Below, piece after piece: positions 15,901-22,441 of a stretch of DNA of 34,883 bases. The translations under genes and the position numbers were made by a program. The stretch is from assembly GCA_946623755.1 (NCBI GenBank), contig CAMORK010000023.1, forward strand, positions 1 to 34,883. Reading direction: 5' to 3'. How positions within the stretch are numbered: position 1 is the first letter of the stretch; every line of letters starts with the position of its first letter. The DNA comes from an uncultured Butyrivibrio sp. (lineage in GTDB: Bacteria; Bacillota; Clostridia; Lachnospirales; Lachnospiraceae). Under the pieces are notes generated by a model. The model searched no databases. It saw nothing but the letters and a program-made list of their open reading frames with translations, and was not told the DNA's origin.

Positions 15901-18785
15901 CTGTAGATAATCCTGTTACCAGGGTAAGACTTCGTATTCAGAAGAACAACACCGGATACTTTGTAAGCTATCTTGATGATGACGGAAACGTGCTTACAAC
16001 CAAGAAGTTCTATGATACAGAAGCTCTTTCACAGATCGATGCGGATAATGTATATGTGGGATTCTATGCATCAAGGACCTTTAAGGCAAACTTCAGTGAT
16101 ATTGAGCTTACACTTACAAATCCTGAGGATGATGCTCCTGCAGAGGAAAGACCTGTAGAGTATGTTGCACCCAATTACAAAGTGGTTTCTGCGACATATT
16201 CAAATACAGCCAAATATGAACTCAGTTATGTGGGCAACGCTGATGGCGTCCTGACGATCACAGACGATTCGGGAAAAGAGCTTGTATCAGCGCAGACTGT
16301 TGAAGCTGATAAGCAGGTGAGTGTAACTACCAGACTCAAAAAGGGCGACAATAAGTTTACAATTAAGTTTATTCCTGACGAGTTCTTTAACCCGGAAGGT
16401 AATCCTTACAAGAAACTCTCTTCATATGAGATGGCAGAATTTGAGCATGTTGTAAATTACGAAACCATCAATGATGATGAGAAGATTTATGTAACACAAA
16501 ACGGAAGTGCTGATGCTGAGGGAACACAGGCTGACCCGGTAGATATCTATACAGCTGTTAAGTACGTACAGCCCGGTCAGACAATCGTCCTTGCAAGCGG
16601 AACATACAATCTTTCAAGTACGGTTAAGGTTGACAGAGGAATTGACGGAACACCTGATAAGCCGATCAGAATGGTGGCTGAAGGCGGAAGAGCAATATTT
16701 GATTTCGGCCAAAAGTGCGCAGGATTCATTTTTGCAGGAAACTACTGGAATGTAAACGGAATTGACTGCACAAGGTCAGCTAATTCCCAGAAGGGTATCC
16801 AGGTATCCGGAAGTCACATAACCCTTGAAGATATCCGCACATACGAGAACGGAAACACAGGTATCCAGGTCAGCAGATATCTCTCAACAGATGACAGAGA
16901 CCTCTGGCCTTCATATGACCTGATCCTCAACTGTACATCTTACAGCAATGCAGATGCGGGCTATGAGGATGCGGATGGATTTGCAGCCAAGCTCACCTGC
17001 GGTGAGGGAATCGTATTTGATGGTTGTATCGCATACAACAACGCTGATGACGGTTGGGATCTCTTTGCCAAGGTTGAGACAGGCTCTATCGGTCAGGTTA
17101 CAATTCAGGACTGTGTAGCATTTGACAACGGTTACGGCGTTGACGGAACAAACGAAGGAAACGGTAACGGATTCAAGATGGGTGGTTCCAGCATAGCAGG
17201 CAACCACAAGCTCATCAATTCGGTTGCATGGGACAACAAGGCTAAGGGAATTGACTCTAATTCCGGCCCTGATATTCAGGTTTACAACTCAATGTCCTTC
17301 AACAACGGATCAAACAACGTAGCTCTTTATACAAACGATACAGCTAATACAAATTACTATGTAGACGGTGTTATTTCTTTCAGAACAGATAACACCGGAA
17401 CAAATGAGAATATCAAGCCTAAGGGAACACAGGATGAGAACAATATCTACGGAAGTCTCAATTTCTTCTGGAATGACAATAAGTCTTCCAACAAGGACGG
17501 ACTTACGGTAACAGAGGACTGGTTCGTATCACTTAGTGCACCTAAGGCAGATGCTCAGAATCCTATTGCAGTTGCTGAAAGCCTCAGGGCTGCAGACGGT
17601 TCGATCGATCTCGGAGATTTCATGAAGCTGTCCGAGACGGGGCTCAAGGCGCTTGCGGATGCAGGACTTGATGCAAAAGACATCGTGGCTGACCTTGAAG
17701 GAGATTATGCTTCCATTAAGGATGAGAGAGATATTAACGGCTCATCTGAAGCTGCTGATAAGGATAAAGAGAATCCGGAAGCCGGAGGAACAGAAAGCGG
17801 TGAGGCCGGAGAAGGCAGCAGCTCTGAGCCGGGAAGTGGAAGCAGTTCGGATTCAGGCAGTGGAAGCAGTTCAGAGTCAGGCAGCGGAAGCAGCTCAGAG
17901 TCAGGCAGCGGAAGCAGCTCAGAGTCGGGAAGCGGAAGCAGTTCGGATTCAGGCAGTGGAAGCAGCTCAGAGTCTGGAAGCGGAAGCAGTTCGGAGTCGG
18001 AAAGTGGAAGTAGCTCAGAGTCAGGCAGCGGAAACAGCTCGGATTCAGGAGACAACACCGGTTCGGGATCAAGTTCAGAAAGCGGATCAGGAAGTGACTC
18101 GGGAAGTGCAAACACCGGCAGCTCAAGCGACTCGGGAAGCGCAAGTAACTCTGACAGCAGTACAAGCGATTCGGAAAGCGCAAATACCGGAAGCACAAGT
18201 GATTCAGAAAGCACAGGTAACTCGGACAGCAGTGCAAGTGGTTCCGGAAGTGAATCAAGCAGCTCAGGAAGCGGTTCAGCAGGTTCAAGCAGCACAGGAA
18301 GCACGGGCAGCAGCTCAGGAAGTACAGGAAGTACATCAAGCGGCGCAAGCAGCAGCTCAGGAAGTACATCAAGTGGTGCAGGCAGCAGCTCAGCTTCAAG
18401 TGCAACATCCGGATCAACAACAGGTGCAGAAACAGGAACTACTACCGGAGGAAATACATCCGTAACAGGCAATACCGGTAATAATGATGACACTTCAGTT
18501 GCAGGAGCTACAAGGGAGGAGAGTCAGACAACAGAGACTCAGCCTGCAGACAGCCAGAGTACTGAGGGACAGGCTACAGATACTCCTTCAGCTGATAATG
18601 GCAATCAGCAGTCAATCCCTGAGCAGCAGCAGCCCACATCTGACAAGCCTGAAAATCCCGGAAGACCTGTATCACCTGTACTTCCTATAGCAGGAGCAAC
18701 AGTGGTTGTGATTGCAGCGGCTGGCATTGCAATAAAGACAGGATTTTTGGCTAAGATACTCGCAATCCTTCACATCGTGAAGTAA
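9915..18785 (+). CDS. Giant secreted pectinase: pectin methylesterase (CE8) plus PL9 pectate lyase
   Basis: A 2956-residue surface enzyme that should demethylate pectin and then cleave the polygalacturonate. Residues 1-39 are a signal peptide (basic start, hydrophobic core, probable cut after AMA). 40-147 is an acidic Ala/Thr/Glu linker. 150-835 holds beta-rich modules, including two that begin with WDF near 258 and 718. 840-1255 is the CE8 esterase with QDTL (D1057), YGGTDFIFGG (nucleophile D1079) and GRPWK (R1150). 1269-1580 is a duplicated module, followed by fibronectin-III-like domains (about 1582-1797) and a further beta module. 2190-2610 is the PL9 lyase: D2354, D2378, D2379 and D2382 match the calcium-site spacing of Pel9A, and K2421 in GNGFKMGG is the likely catalytic base. 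2620-2850 is a Ser/Gly linker. The end has LPIAG at 2923-2927 and a hydrophobic segment. GGGAGG lies 6 bp before the ATG. Confidence 0.93.
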   Translation: MMRKGKKGRVGAKVFAALLAAALTFSNVSMALPGGMAMATEQPADQTLTSDAATEGAVAEAGAQDTEDDENDGNEAGAGQVKDEEAGLRQTEAVETEGAETVAQETGTAVTAEAAAESDISAASVVTAAATAETTDAAVEAEDNNEDLVETVFELQGISDEDLDNFKKDAILSCIPEDGSETRTASLDDNGNYSVTVKKYVSYNLELAGVENYRLLTLSFTKFNPVEGEEPVVLSFEALPTEEANDGSENNGRMIDDSKPDVWDFGAENLGDEYNNRLDADVINGFYSVAAGSTGANIASFSVDDGDFEFNDGGYPTTHRLRSTNKNITRYDEKSLKDSDGNVYSGYIYSNKGSTDSVYVALECKTDDVITVYAASNGTDSDIHFRNMSNESDDSVMTHTLGSGTVSKMVFYPTDDARYKLFSSSEKLVVARVIREHAEYGTLTGTVNGYEGKDPLTVVFTNKLNGNVIEAEVADGAFYATLAEGFEYELSLKGADDYAIASPKTVTINGDESIDLNLVGVDLVSVSGKLSGIAEGDVQKFASAAEFTFKPQDEASVYVPKISLQAGDSEISYELKLQSGITYDVSVADKKGDDKDKYAAVEDYNLLTQKLTVSESSEDLEIEFEAKPVYKVTIAPVGASLSDLSEANFKFTRLDAENDYKEDGYVYEFTGTDNIALRDGQYAVEVTGAGAFVQKLTSNLTVEGADVTKEISFASDITEWDFSDAAFAAKFAGVTEGTYNGLSWTNGRSHNGVYLYSGAGKISVPVKGDCQIQVTANYQYSYYFDNENEVSVNVKTGSTSQNDVFTYDYKGGEGSFDITVLGSSYITKIATVYQTEYKSELTVGASQNADFATIGEALEAVRRMDRGSDRVTISIEPGNYEEMLVIDVPNVTLQNAVSGANITPVNKGVDIASDSVRITWYYGHGYTYYSMGSDCKYDEELLEVNKANRYASFVNPGSGTTAGSYWNASVVISAAGFEAKDIIFENSFNQYMSEKAAEDVIVPQNGAKEGDVARAGMSAGDTTVQHKKYVERAAAVAMTKSAQEAYFDHCAFIGRQDTLYGAEGSTEAYYNCDIYGGTDFIFGGMTAVFAKCNLVMNTSEDSNDVSYITAAQQSSDSTRGYLMYNCKVTSTVPGENTASQYASKPGYFGRPWKADTSEVVYYNTVIDATCSEYRDISASLISPEGWNNTLSGTTKRNVEYGTYEMADGVDNSAARADWAPVSDVSQTTDGKEISVSTFLGNWDPFDGKDMNVVLPDGKVVVEPEEENETETTLFTFESKDLTAFSAGAKADGVTEKAGTEDYFTLIYSAKSKVDSSKKTFEDEYYSEQRLNFGGKPFIEGGEVKTNAVKFKTSNAATVKVWWVANKDTYQMALLNSTGDKISATSEATTANTPYISKFKVDEAGTYYLGGDDVNNYIFKIEVEEEKAAEPVEYELEASLLDTFSAGAKADGESEKAGTENYFTVLYSAKSKIDTSTKTWEDGYTSGVRINFGGAASTEKNSIKFTTSNDNAELKIWWASNAREMVVLNAQGNTAYKTESGAVKNEPYISTITLAKAGTYYLGGDGGTNYIFKVQVTDGTPAEVVRTDWSSVEAPVIENVALNSANAGKIDVTVKAVVGVNGGDRLAVTMYDADNKEVKTLKSSAEKDSFDIAFEPSLSGDYHFVATLSRDDEETVKTSDESDAFAFVYPLTAPAFKSVVNKGSGTVQVKFYSVAEATGYTIIATNKSNETGKSSRDTYKPGEVVDNVKTEYSYTFVGLDVGDTYEISLVATRDRIEDGKTVTDTSEVSAQEVVVTSDSEREWVFSAFGLGVTDSTANNGYEEKDDGSITVWCLKNKGKIVPGSTDGLSFYYTAVPSDMNFTLTATATIDTWAFTNGQEGFGLMAADRVGVNGDSSTFWNNSYMASGTKVEYFYDADKGEATQDETGTKITMKLGLGAQEKVGVTNDNLALFEANDTDTVTGAFSSKMYPLETSCAAFGTGTYNLFGNEKSGTTTGTVDNPVTRVRLRIQKNNTGYFVSYLDDDGNVLTTKKFYDTEALSQIDADNVYVGFYASRTFKANFSDIELTLTNPEDDAPAEERPVEYVAPNYKVVSATYSNTAKYELSYVGNADGVLTITDDSGKELVSAQTVEADKQVSVTTRLKKGDNKFTIKFIPDEFFNPEGNPYKKLSSYEMAEFEHVVNYETINDDEKIYVTQNGSADAEGTQADPVDIYTAVKYVQPGQTIVLASGTYNLSSTVKVDRGIDGTPDKPIRMVAEGGRAIFDFGQKCAGFIFAGNYWNVNGIDCTRSANSQKGIQVSGSHITLEDIRTYENGNTGIQVSRYLSTDDRDLWPSYDLILNCTSYSNADAGYEDADGFAAKLTCGEGIVFDGCIAYNNADDGWDLFAKVETGSIGQVTIQDCVAFDNGYGVDGTNEGNGNGFKMGGSSIAGNHKLINSVAWDNKAKGIDSNSGPDIQVYNSMSFNNGSNNVALYTNDTANTNYYVDGVISFRTDNTGTNENIKPKGTQDENNIYGSLNFFWNDNKSSNKDGLTVTEDWFVSLSAPKADAQNPIAVAESLRAADGSIDLGDFMKLSETGLKALADAGLDAKDIVADLEGDYASIKDERDINGSSEAADKDKENPEAGGTESGEAGEGSSSEPGSGSSSDSGSGSSSESGSGSSSESGSGSSSESGSGSSSDSGSGSSSESGSGSSSESESGSSSESGSGNSSDSGDNTGSGSSSESGSGSDSGSANTGSSSDSGSASNSDSSTSDSESANTGSTSDSESTGNSDSSASGSGSESSSSGSGSAGSSSTGSTGSSSGSTGSTSSGASSSSGSTSSGAGSSSASSATSGSTTGAETGTTTGGNTSVTGNTGNNDDTSVAGATREESQTTETQPADSQSTEGQATDTPSADNGNQQSIPEQQQPTSDKPENPGRPVSPVLPIAGATVVVIAAAGIAIKTGFLAKILAILHIVK
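13740..14640 (+). repeat. Duplicated ~150-residue module within the pectinase
   Basis: Two consecutive segments (residues about 1275-1426 and 1434-1576) share the order TFSAGAKADG / AFSAGAKADG, EKAGTE.YFT, YSAKSK.D, RLNFGG / RINFGG, VWW / IWW and AGTYYLGGD. I do not recognise the family. The beta-rich pattern, the conserved WW pair and the place between an esterase and a lyase suggest a carbohydrate-binding module. Confidence 0.8.
17832..18047 (+). repeat. Nine 24-bp tandem repeats encoding GSGSSS(D/E)S
   Basis: Nine in-frame copies (residues 2640-2711) of an eight-residue unit, mostly GSGSSSES or GSGSSSDS, with two variants (ESGSSSES and GSGNSSDS). A less regular Ser/Gly/Thr/Asp stretch continues to about 18420. 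It is a flexible acidic cell-wall-spanning linker, and the unit size is a multiple of three so copy-number change keeps the frame. Confidence 0.92.
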
Positions 18786-18828
18786 TGCGGATTTGCATTT
18801 ACTGCACACCTTTCATTATACATTTGGG

Positions 18829-18862
18829 ACAGCCTCGGACTTACTCATCCGGGGCTGTTTCA
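18829..18862 (+). terminator. Terminator of the pectinase gene
   Basis: ACAGCCTCGGA (18829-18839) pairs with TCCGGGGCTGT (18848-18858), with one T.G wobble, and is followed by TTTCATTT. It lies 43 bp after the stop codon. Confidence 0.7.
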
Positions 18863-18865
18863 TTT

Positions 18866-18909
18866 CCGAAAATGGTCCCCTGACTCCGTCCCCGGGACCA
18901 TTTCTTCGG
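18866..18909 (+). repeat. REP-like palindromic element
   Basis: CCGAA plus AATGGTCCC (18866-18879) pair with GGGACCATT (18894-18902) and, after a two-base bulge, TTCGG (18905-18909). The loop is 14 nt. The loop and inner stem recur, inverted, inside mtnA (3500-3519). It sits between the pectinase terminator and the next promoter. There is no T-run, so it is not simply a second terminator. Confidence 0.7.
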
Positions 18910-18910
18910 A

Positions 18911-18940
18911 TTGCTGATAAGTTTTCTTATATGCTATAAT
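18911..18940 (+). promoter_or_regulatory. Extended -10 promoter of the methyltransferase operon
   Basis: TTGCTG (18911-18916), 18 bp and TATAAT (18935-18940) preceded by TGC. The spacer contains the small dyad ATAAG-TTTT-CTTAT. The -10 box ends only 8 bp before the start codon, so the transcript would be leaderless or nearly so. Confidence 0.75.
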
Positions 18941-18948
18941 CATCTGGT

Positions 18949-20103
18949 ATGATGAAATTTGAATTGATAGCCCCATGCCATTTTGGTCTGGAGGCAGTAC
19001 TAAAAAAAGAAATAATAGACCTGGGATATGATATCACAGAAGTGGCTGACGGCCGTGTGACCTTTGCAGGGGACCCGGACGCTGTTTGTCGTGCCAATAT
19101 TGGCCTCAGGACAGCGGAGAGGATACTTATCAAGGTGGGAAGCTTTCATGCTGAGAGCTTTGAAGAGCTGTTTCAGGGGACCAAGGCGCTTCCGTGGGAA
19201 GACTTTATCCCCAGGGATGGAAGATTCTGGGTCAAGAAAGCAAGCAGCGTTAAGAGTAAGCTCTTTTCCCCGTCAGACATACAGTCCATCATGAAGAAAG
19301 CCATGGTGGAGAGGATGAAGATGAGCTATCATACCGACTGGTTTGAAGAAAAGGGTGATGACTTCCCTGTTAGGGTGTTCCTCATGAAGGATGAGGTCAC
19401 TGTTGCTCTTGATACCACAGGTGATTCCCTGCACAAGAGAGGCTACAGAAAGCTTGAATCCAAGGCGCCCATAGCGGAGAATCTGGCTGCTGCTCTTATT
19501 ATGCTTACGCCGTGGCACGGGGACAGAATTCTGGTGGATCCTTTCTGCGGAAGCGGAACCATTCCGATCGAAGCTGCCATGATGGCGGCTCATATTGCGC
19601 CGGGCATGAACAGGAATTTTACGGCTGAGAGCTGGACTCATATCATAGACAGGCAGAACTGGGCGGATGTCAGGGATGAAGCAAGAGATGAGATCCTGAC
19701 AGATGTTGAGACTGACATTCAGGGCTACGACATTGATCCTGAGATGATAGAGATTGCCAGAATAAATGCGAAAAAGGCCGGAGTTGAGAATATGATCCAC
19801 TTCCAGGCAAGAGATATAGCGGATCTGAGCCACAGGAAGAAATACGGCTTTATTATCACGAATCCGCCGTATGGGGAGAGAATTGGCGACAACAACCTTC
19901 TTCCGCAGCTCTATAAGACTATAGGTGAGAGATACAGAGCTCTTGATTCCTGGTCAATGTACCTTATCACCGGTTTTGAAACCGCTGAGAAATACATCGG
20001 CAAAAAGGCTGACAAGAACAGGAAGATCTACAACGGAATGCTGAAGACATATTTCTATCAGTATATGGGCCCAAAACCACCCAGGAGAAATGATAAGGCA
20101 TGA
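18949..20103 (+). CDS. THUMP-domain SAM-dependent RNA methyltransferase (RlmL/YpsC type)
   Basis: A 384-residue enzyme of the family that includes the N-terminal half of E. coli RlmL and B. subtilis YpsC, expected to methylate a base in rRNA or tRNA. The N-terminal ferredoxin-like and THUMP RNA-binding part covers residues 1-155 (it opens with FELIAPCHFGLEAVLKKEI, which aligns with the normal protein start). The Rossmann methyltransferase follows, with DPFCGSGTIPIEAA (D197) for SAM binding and the catalytic NPPYGERIG (N305). The exact target base cannot be told. There is no Shine-Dalgarno before the ATG and the -10 box is 8 bp away. Its stop overlaps the next start by 4 bp (ATGA). First gene of a four-gene operon. 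Confidence 0.88.
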   Translation: MMKFELIAPCHFGLEAVLKKEIIDLGYDITEVADGRVTFAGDPDAVCRANIGLRTAERILIKVGSFHAESFEELFQGTKALPWEDFIPRDGRFWVKKASSVKSKLFSPSDIQSIMKKAMVERMKMSYHTDWFEEKGDDFPVRVFLMKDEVTVALDTTGDSLHKRGYRKLESKAPIAENLAAALIMLTPWHGDRILVDPFCGSGTIPIEAAMMAAHIAPGMNRNFTAESWTHIIDRQNWADVRDEARDEILTDVETDIQGYDIDPEMIEIARINAKKAGVENMIHFQARDIADLSHRKKYGFIITNPPYGERIGDNNLLPQLYKTIGERYRALDSWSMYLITGFETAEKYIGKKADKNRKIYNGMLKTYFYQYMGPKPPRRNDKA

Positions 20104-21152
20104 CTAACAAAGAAATGAAGAAAGTGGCCATAAAGGCATCGATTTTCGCTGCTGTTTCCATTTCTCTGATGCTCTACAGGGCAACTACCAAGCATATCAT
20201 GATCACGGATGCTGCCGGAGTTCAGATAGACAGGGGCGGTTCTGAAAATGCTTATACATTGCTGGTGGATAAAAATGTTCCCAAGGACAAAAGCGGTGTG
20301 CTCATAATTCCTCTTCCGAAGAGTGTAAGCTCCGATAATATTTTGCTTGAGGACAGATATATTGACCATCAGCTCAGGATTTATATTGACAGCAGAGAAG
20401 AGGGCTTTTATAAGGACAATGCCATAGTTACAGATCTTGATATTGTCGACAATGCTGTTTGTGTAAATCAGAATGATACGGGAAGTGTCTGTCTGGATTT
20501 TGATCTTGACGGCCTTTATGTCAACGAGAGTTCTTTGACGGAAAGCAGCACCATTGAGGTTAAGTTTTTTAAACCATCCGACAAATATGATCATATAGTT
20601 GTAGTGGATGCTGCCGGCGGGGGAAGGAATAACGGCGCTGCAAACGGGCTTCTTCTGGAAAAAGACATTGCGCTTGAGACAGCTCTTTTGCTGAAAAACA
20701 AGGTGTCCCGGGAACAGAATGATGAGGTTAAATTCTACTTCACAAGGCAGAATGATGAGGATGTGGATCCTGAAAAGAGAAATGCACTTATCCGGGACAG
20801 TGAAGCGGATTTGTTCGTGGAATTGTCGGCGAGTTCTTCGGAGAATGCAGCGGATAACGGAATTATATGTTACTACAATGACAGATTTTTCTTAAGAAGG
20901 CTCAGTAATGCTGCGTTTGCGGATATCATGGAGAGGAACTGTGCATCAAAAGCCGGTGCGGCAGCGCTTGGGGTTGTGCCATCGTCCGGGGATGATCTTC
21001 TTGAAAATGCCGGTATACCTGCGGTCAGAGTCAGCGTGGGATTTGTGACAGGTGAAAAAGACAGTATAAACCTTGCGGAAAAGTCATATCTGAACAAGGT
21101 ATCTGATGGCGTTTATGACGCCGTTTTAGAAGCTTTTGAGGTGATGGAATGA
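20100..21152 (+). CDS. Membrane-anchored amidase-like protein lacking the zinc site (pseudo-amidase)
   Basis: The 350-residue protein has one N-terminal membrane segment (about residues 9-26), an extracellular beta-rich region (30-160) and a C-terminal domain with the fold pattern of N-acetylmuramoyl-L-alanine amidase (Amidase_3). Motif by motif it lines up: VVVDAAGGG for the usual DPGHGG, LLLEKDIAL for the zinc glutamate (E187 kept), FYFTRQNDE, RNALIRDSEADLFVELSAS for the usual SIHAN, and PAVRVSVGF for the usual VE-x-GF. Both zinc histidines (G173, S243) and the catalytic glutamate (S312) are replaced, so cleavage of peptidoglycan is unlikely. It may bind peptidoglycan or regulate a partner. 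It overlaps its neighbours by 4 bp on both sides, so translation is probably coupled. Confidence 0.75.
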   Translation: MTNKEMKKVAIKASIFAAVSISLMLYRATTKHIMITDAAGVQIDRGGSENAYTLLVDKNVPKDKSGVLIIPLPKSVSSDNILLEDRYIDHQLRIYIDSREEGFYKDNAIVTDLDIVDNAVCVNQNDTGSVCLDFDLDGLYVNESSLTESSTIEVKFFKPSDKYDHIVVVDAAGGGRNNGAANGLLLEKDIALETALLLKNKVSREQNDEVKFYFTRQNDEDVDPEKRNALIRDSEADLFVELSASSSENAADNGIICYYNDRFFLRRLSNAAFADIMERNCASKAGAAALGVVPSSGDDLLENAGIPAVRVSVGFVTGEKDSINLAEKSYLNKVSDGVYDAVLEAFEVME

Positions 21153-21772
21153 GAATTGTATTTGCAACAGGTAATAAGGACAAAATGAGGGAAATTCGCC
21201 AGATTCTTGCGGATCTGGATGCGGAGGTCCTCTCAATGAAGGAAGCCGGAGTTTTTGAGGATGTAGTGGAGGATGGTCAGACCTTTGCTGAGAACGCCAG
21301 GATCAAGGCTGATGCGATATATAAGCTTCTTCAGGAAAAAGAGCCCGATAAGGCGGCTCAGACAGTTGTTTTGGCCGATGATTCGGGACTGGAGATTGAT
21401 TATCTGAACGGAGAGCCCGGTATTTATTCGGCAAGATATCTTGGAAAAGATACACCATACAGCGAGAAAAACAGCATCATCCTTGAGAGGATGGAAGGCG
21501 TTAAGGATGAAGACAGAAGCGCCAGATTCGTATGTGCCATAGCTGCAACACTTCCGGAGGGCAAGAAACTGGATGCCCTTGGCAAGATGGAGGGAAGAAT
21601 AGCCTACAGTATCGCTGGGGAGAACGGTTTTGGCTATGATCCTATTTTCTTTCTGCCGGAATACGGCAAGACAAGCGCTGAGATATCAGGTGAGGAAAAG
21701 AACGCCATAAGCCACAGAGGCAAGGCGCTCAGGGAGATAGAGGCTCTATTGAGAAAAGAGCTTATGAAATAA
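21149..21772 (+). CDS. rdgB: XTP/dITP diphosphatase (non-canonical purine NTP pyrophosphatase)
   Basis: A cytoplasmic housecleaning enzyme that hydrolyses ITP, dITP and XTP to the monophosphates (HAM1/RdgB family). The 207-residue protein has the expected blocks: FATGNKDKMREI at the start, LADDSGLEID, GEPGIYSARYLG, GENGFGYDPIFFLPEYGKT and ISHRGKAL. The ATG overlaps the previous stop (ATGA). A common partner of the phosphodiesterase that follows 16 bp later. Confidence 0.96.
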   Translation: MRIVFATGNKDKMREIRQILADLDAEVLSMKEAGVFEDVVEDGQTFAENARIKADAIYKLLQEKEPDKAAQTVVLADDSGLEIDYLNGEPGIYSARYLGKDTPYSEKNSIILERMEGVKDEDRSARFVCAIAATLPEGKKLDALGKMEGRIAYSIAGENGFGYDPIFFLPEYGKTSAEISGEEKNAISHRGKALREIEALLRKELMK

Positions 21773-21788
21773 GTTACGGTGGTAATTG

Positions 21789-22271
21789 ATGCAAAAGATT
21801 TTAGTGGTGAGTGATACTCACGGACATGACAACAATTTTTATGACGTGCTGGATATAGAAGAGCCTCTTGACGGAATTATCCATTGTGGTGATTTTGAAG
21901 GCTCTGAGGGAAAGTTTGCTCTTGCTGCCGACTGCCCTGTGTATTTTGTGGCTGGGAACAATGATTTTTTTGCCGATCTGAAGCGGGAGATAGAGTTTGA
22001 TCTGGGAGATCATCACTGCTTTGCAACTCACGGGCATCAGTATCTTGTTTCCATGGATCTTGAGAATATTAAGGCTGAAGGGATATCCAGAGGTGCTGAC
22101 ATGATATTTTTCGGTCACACTCACAAGCCTGTCGCAAGATTTGTTGACGGGGTATATCTTTTTAATCCGGGAAGTTTATCCTATCCAAGACAGGAGGGAA
22201 GACGTCCAAGCTATCTTGTGATCACTCTGAAAGACAGTGGTGACGTGGGTTTCGAGATAAAATATCTTTAA
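21789..22271 (+). CDS. YfcE/MJ0936-type metallophosphodiesterase
   Basis: A 160-residue calcineurin-like phosphoesterase. All metal-binding blocks are present: SDTHG, HCGDFEG, AGNNDF, THGHQY, FFGHTHKP and NPGSLSYPR. The natural substrate is unknown; E. coli YfcE hydrolyses artificial phosphodiesters (family knowledge). I choose ATG 21789 rather than the TTG immediately upstream; GGTGG lies about 7 bp before it. Last protein gene of the operon. No terminator is visible before the tRNA promoter that starts 13 bp later, so some transcripts may run into the tRNA genes. Confidence 0.92.
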   Translation: MQKILVVSDTHGHDNNFYDVLDIEEPLDGIIHCGDFEGSEGKFALAADCPVYFVAGNNDFFADLKREIEFDLGDHHCFATHGHQYLVSMDLENIKAEGISRGADMIFFGHTHKPVARFVDGVYLFNPGSLSYPRQEGRRPSYLVITLKDSGDVGFEIKYL

Positions 22272-22284
22272 TTGAAAATTCCTG

Positions 22285-22330
22285 TTGACAATCGTTTCCG
22301 TAACGTTATATAATAGCTATTGCGTTACGG
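22285..22330 (+). promoter_or_regulatory. tRNA operon promoter with inverted repeat across the -10 box
   Basis: TTGACA (22285-22290), an 18-bp spacer and TATAAT (22309-22314). CCGTAACG (22298-22305) is perfectly inverted as CGTTACGG (22323-22330). The left arm ends 3 bp before the -10 box and the right arm begins 8 bp after it, about +2 of the transcript. Confidence 0.85.
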
Positions 22331-22353
22331 CTTAAGGCATTAAGCTTGCTGAA

Positions 22354-22428
22354 CGGGGTGTGGCTCAGCTTGGCTAGAGCACCTGCTTTGGGAGCAGGGG
22401 GTCGCAGGTTCGAATCCTGTCACCCCGA
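22354..22428 (+). tRNA. tRNA-Pro (anticodon TGG)
   Basis: Acceptor CGGGGTG/CACCCCG, anticodon loop TTTGGGA and T arm GTTCGAATCC. CCA is not encoded; the discriminator is A. First of seven tRNA genes in this operon. Confidence 0.97.
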
Positions 22429-22429
22429 G

Positions 22430-22441
22430 TTGAGCAGAGCA
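22430..22441 (+). repeat. 12-bp trailer repeat, copy 1
   Basis: TTGAGCAGAGCA begins two bases after the tRNA-Pro discriminator (22428). The same 12-mer follows tRNA-Gly at 22621-22632. Confidence 0.8.

Noticed and set aside
17653..18493. Long open frames on both strands across the Ser/Gly-rich part of the pectinase
   Set aside because: They exist only because the 24-bp repeats are free of stops in other frames; composition is low-complexity and there is no ribosome site.
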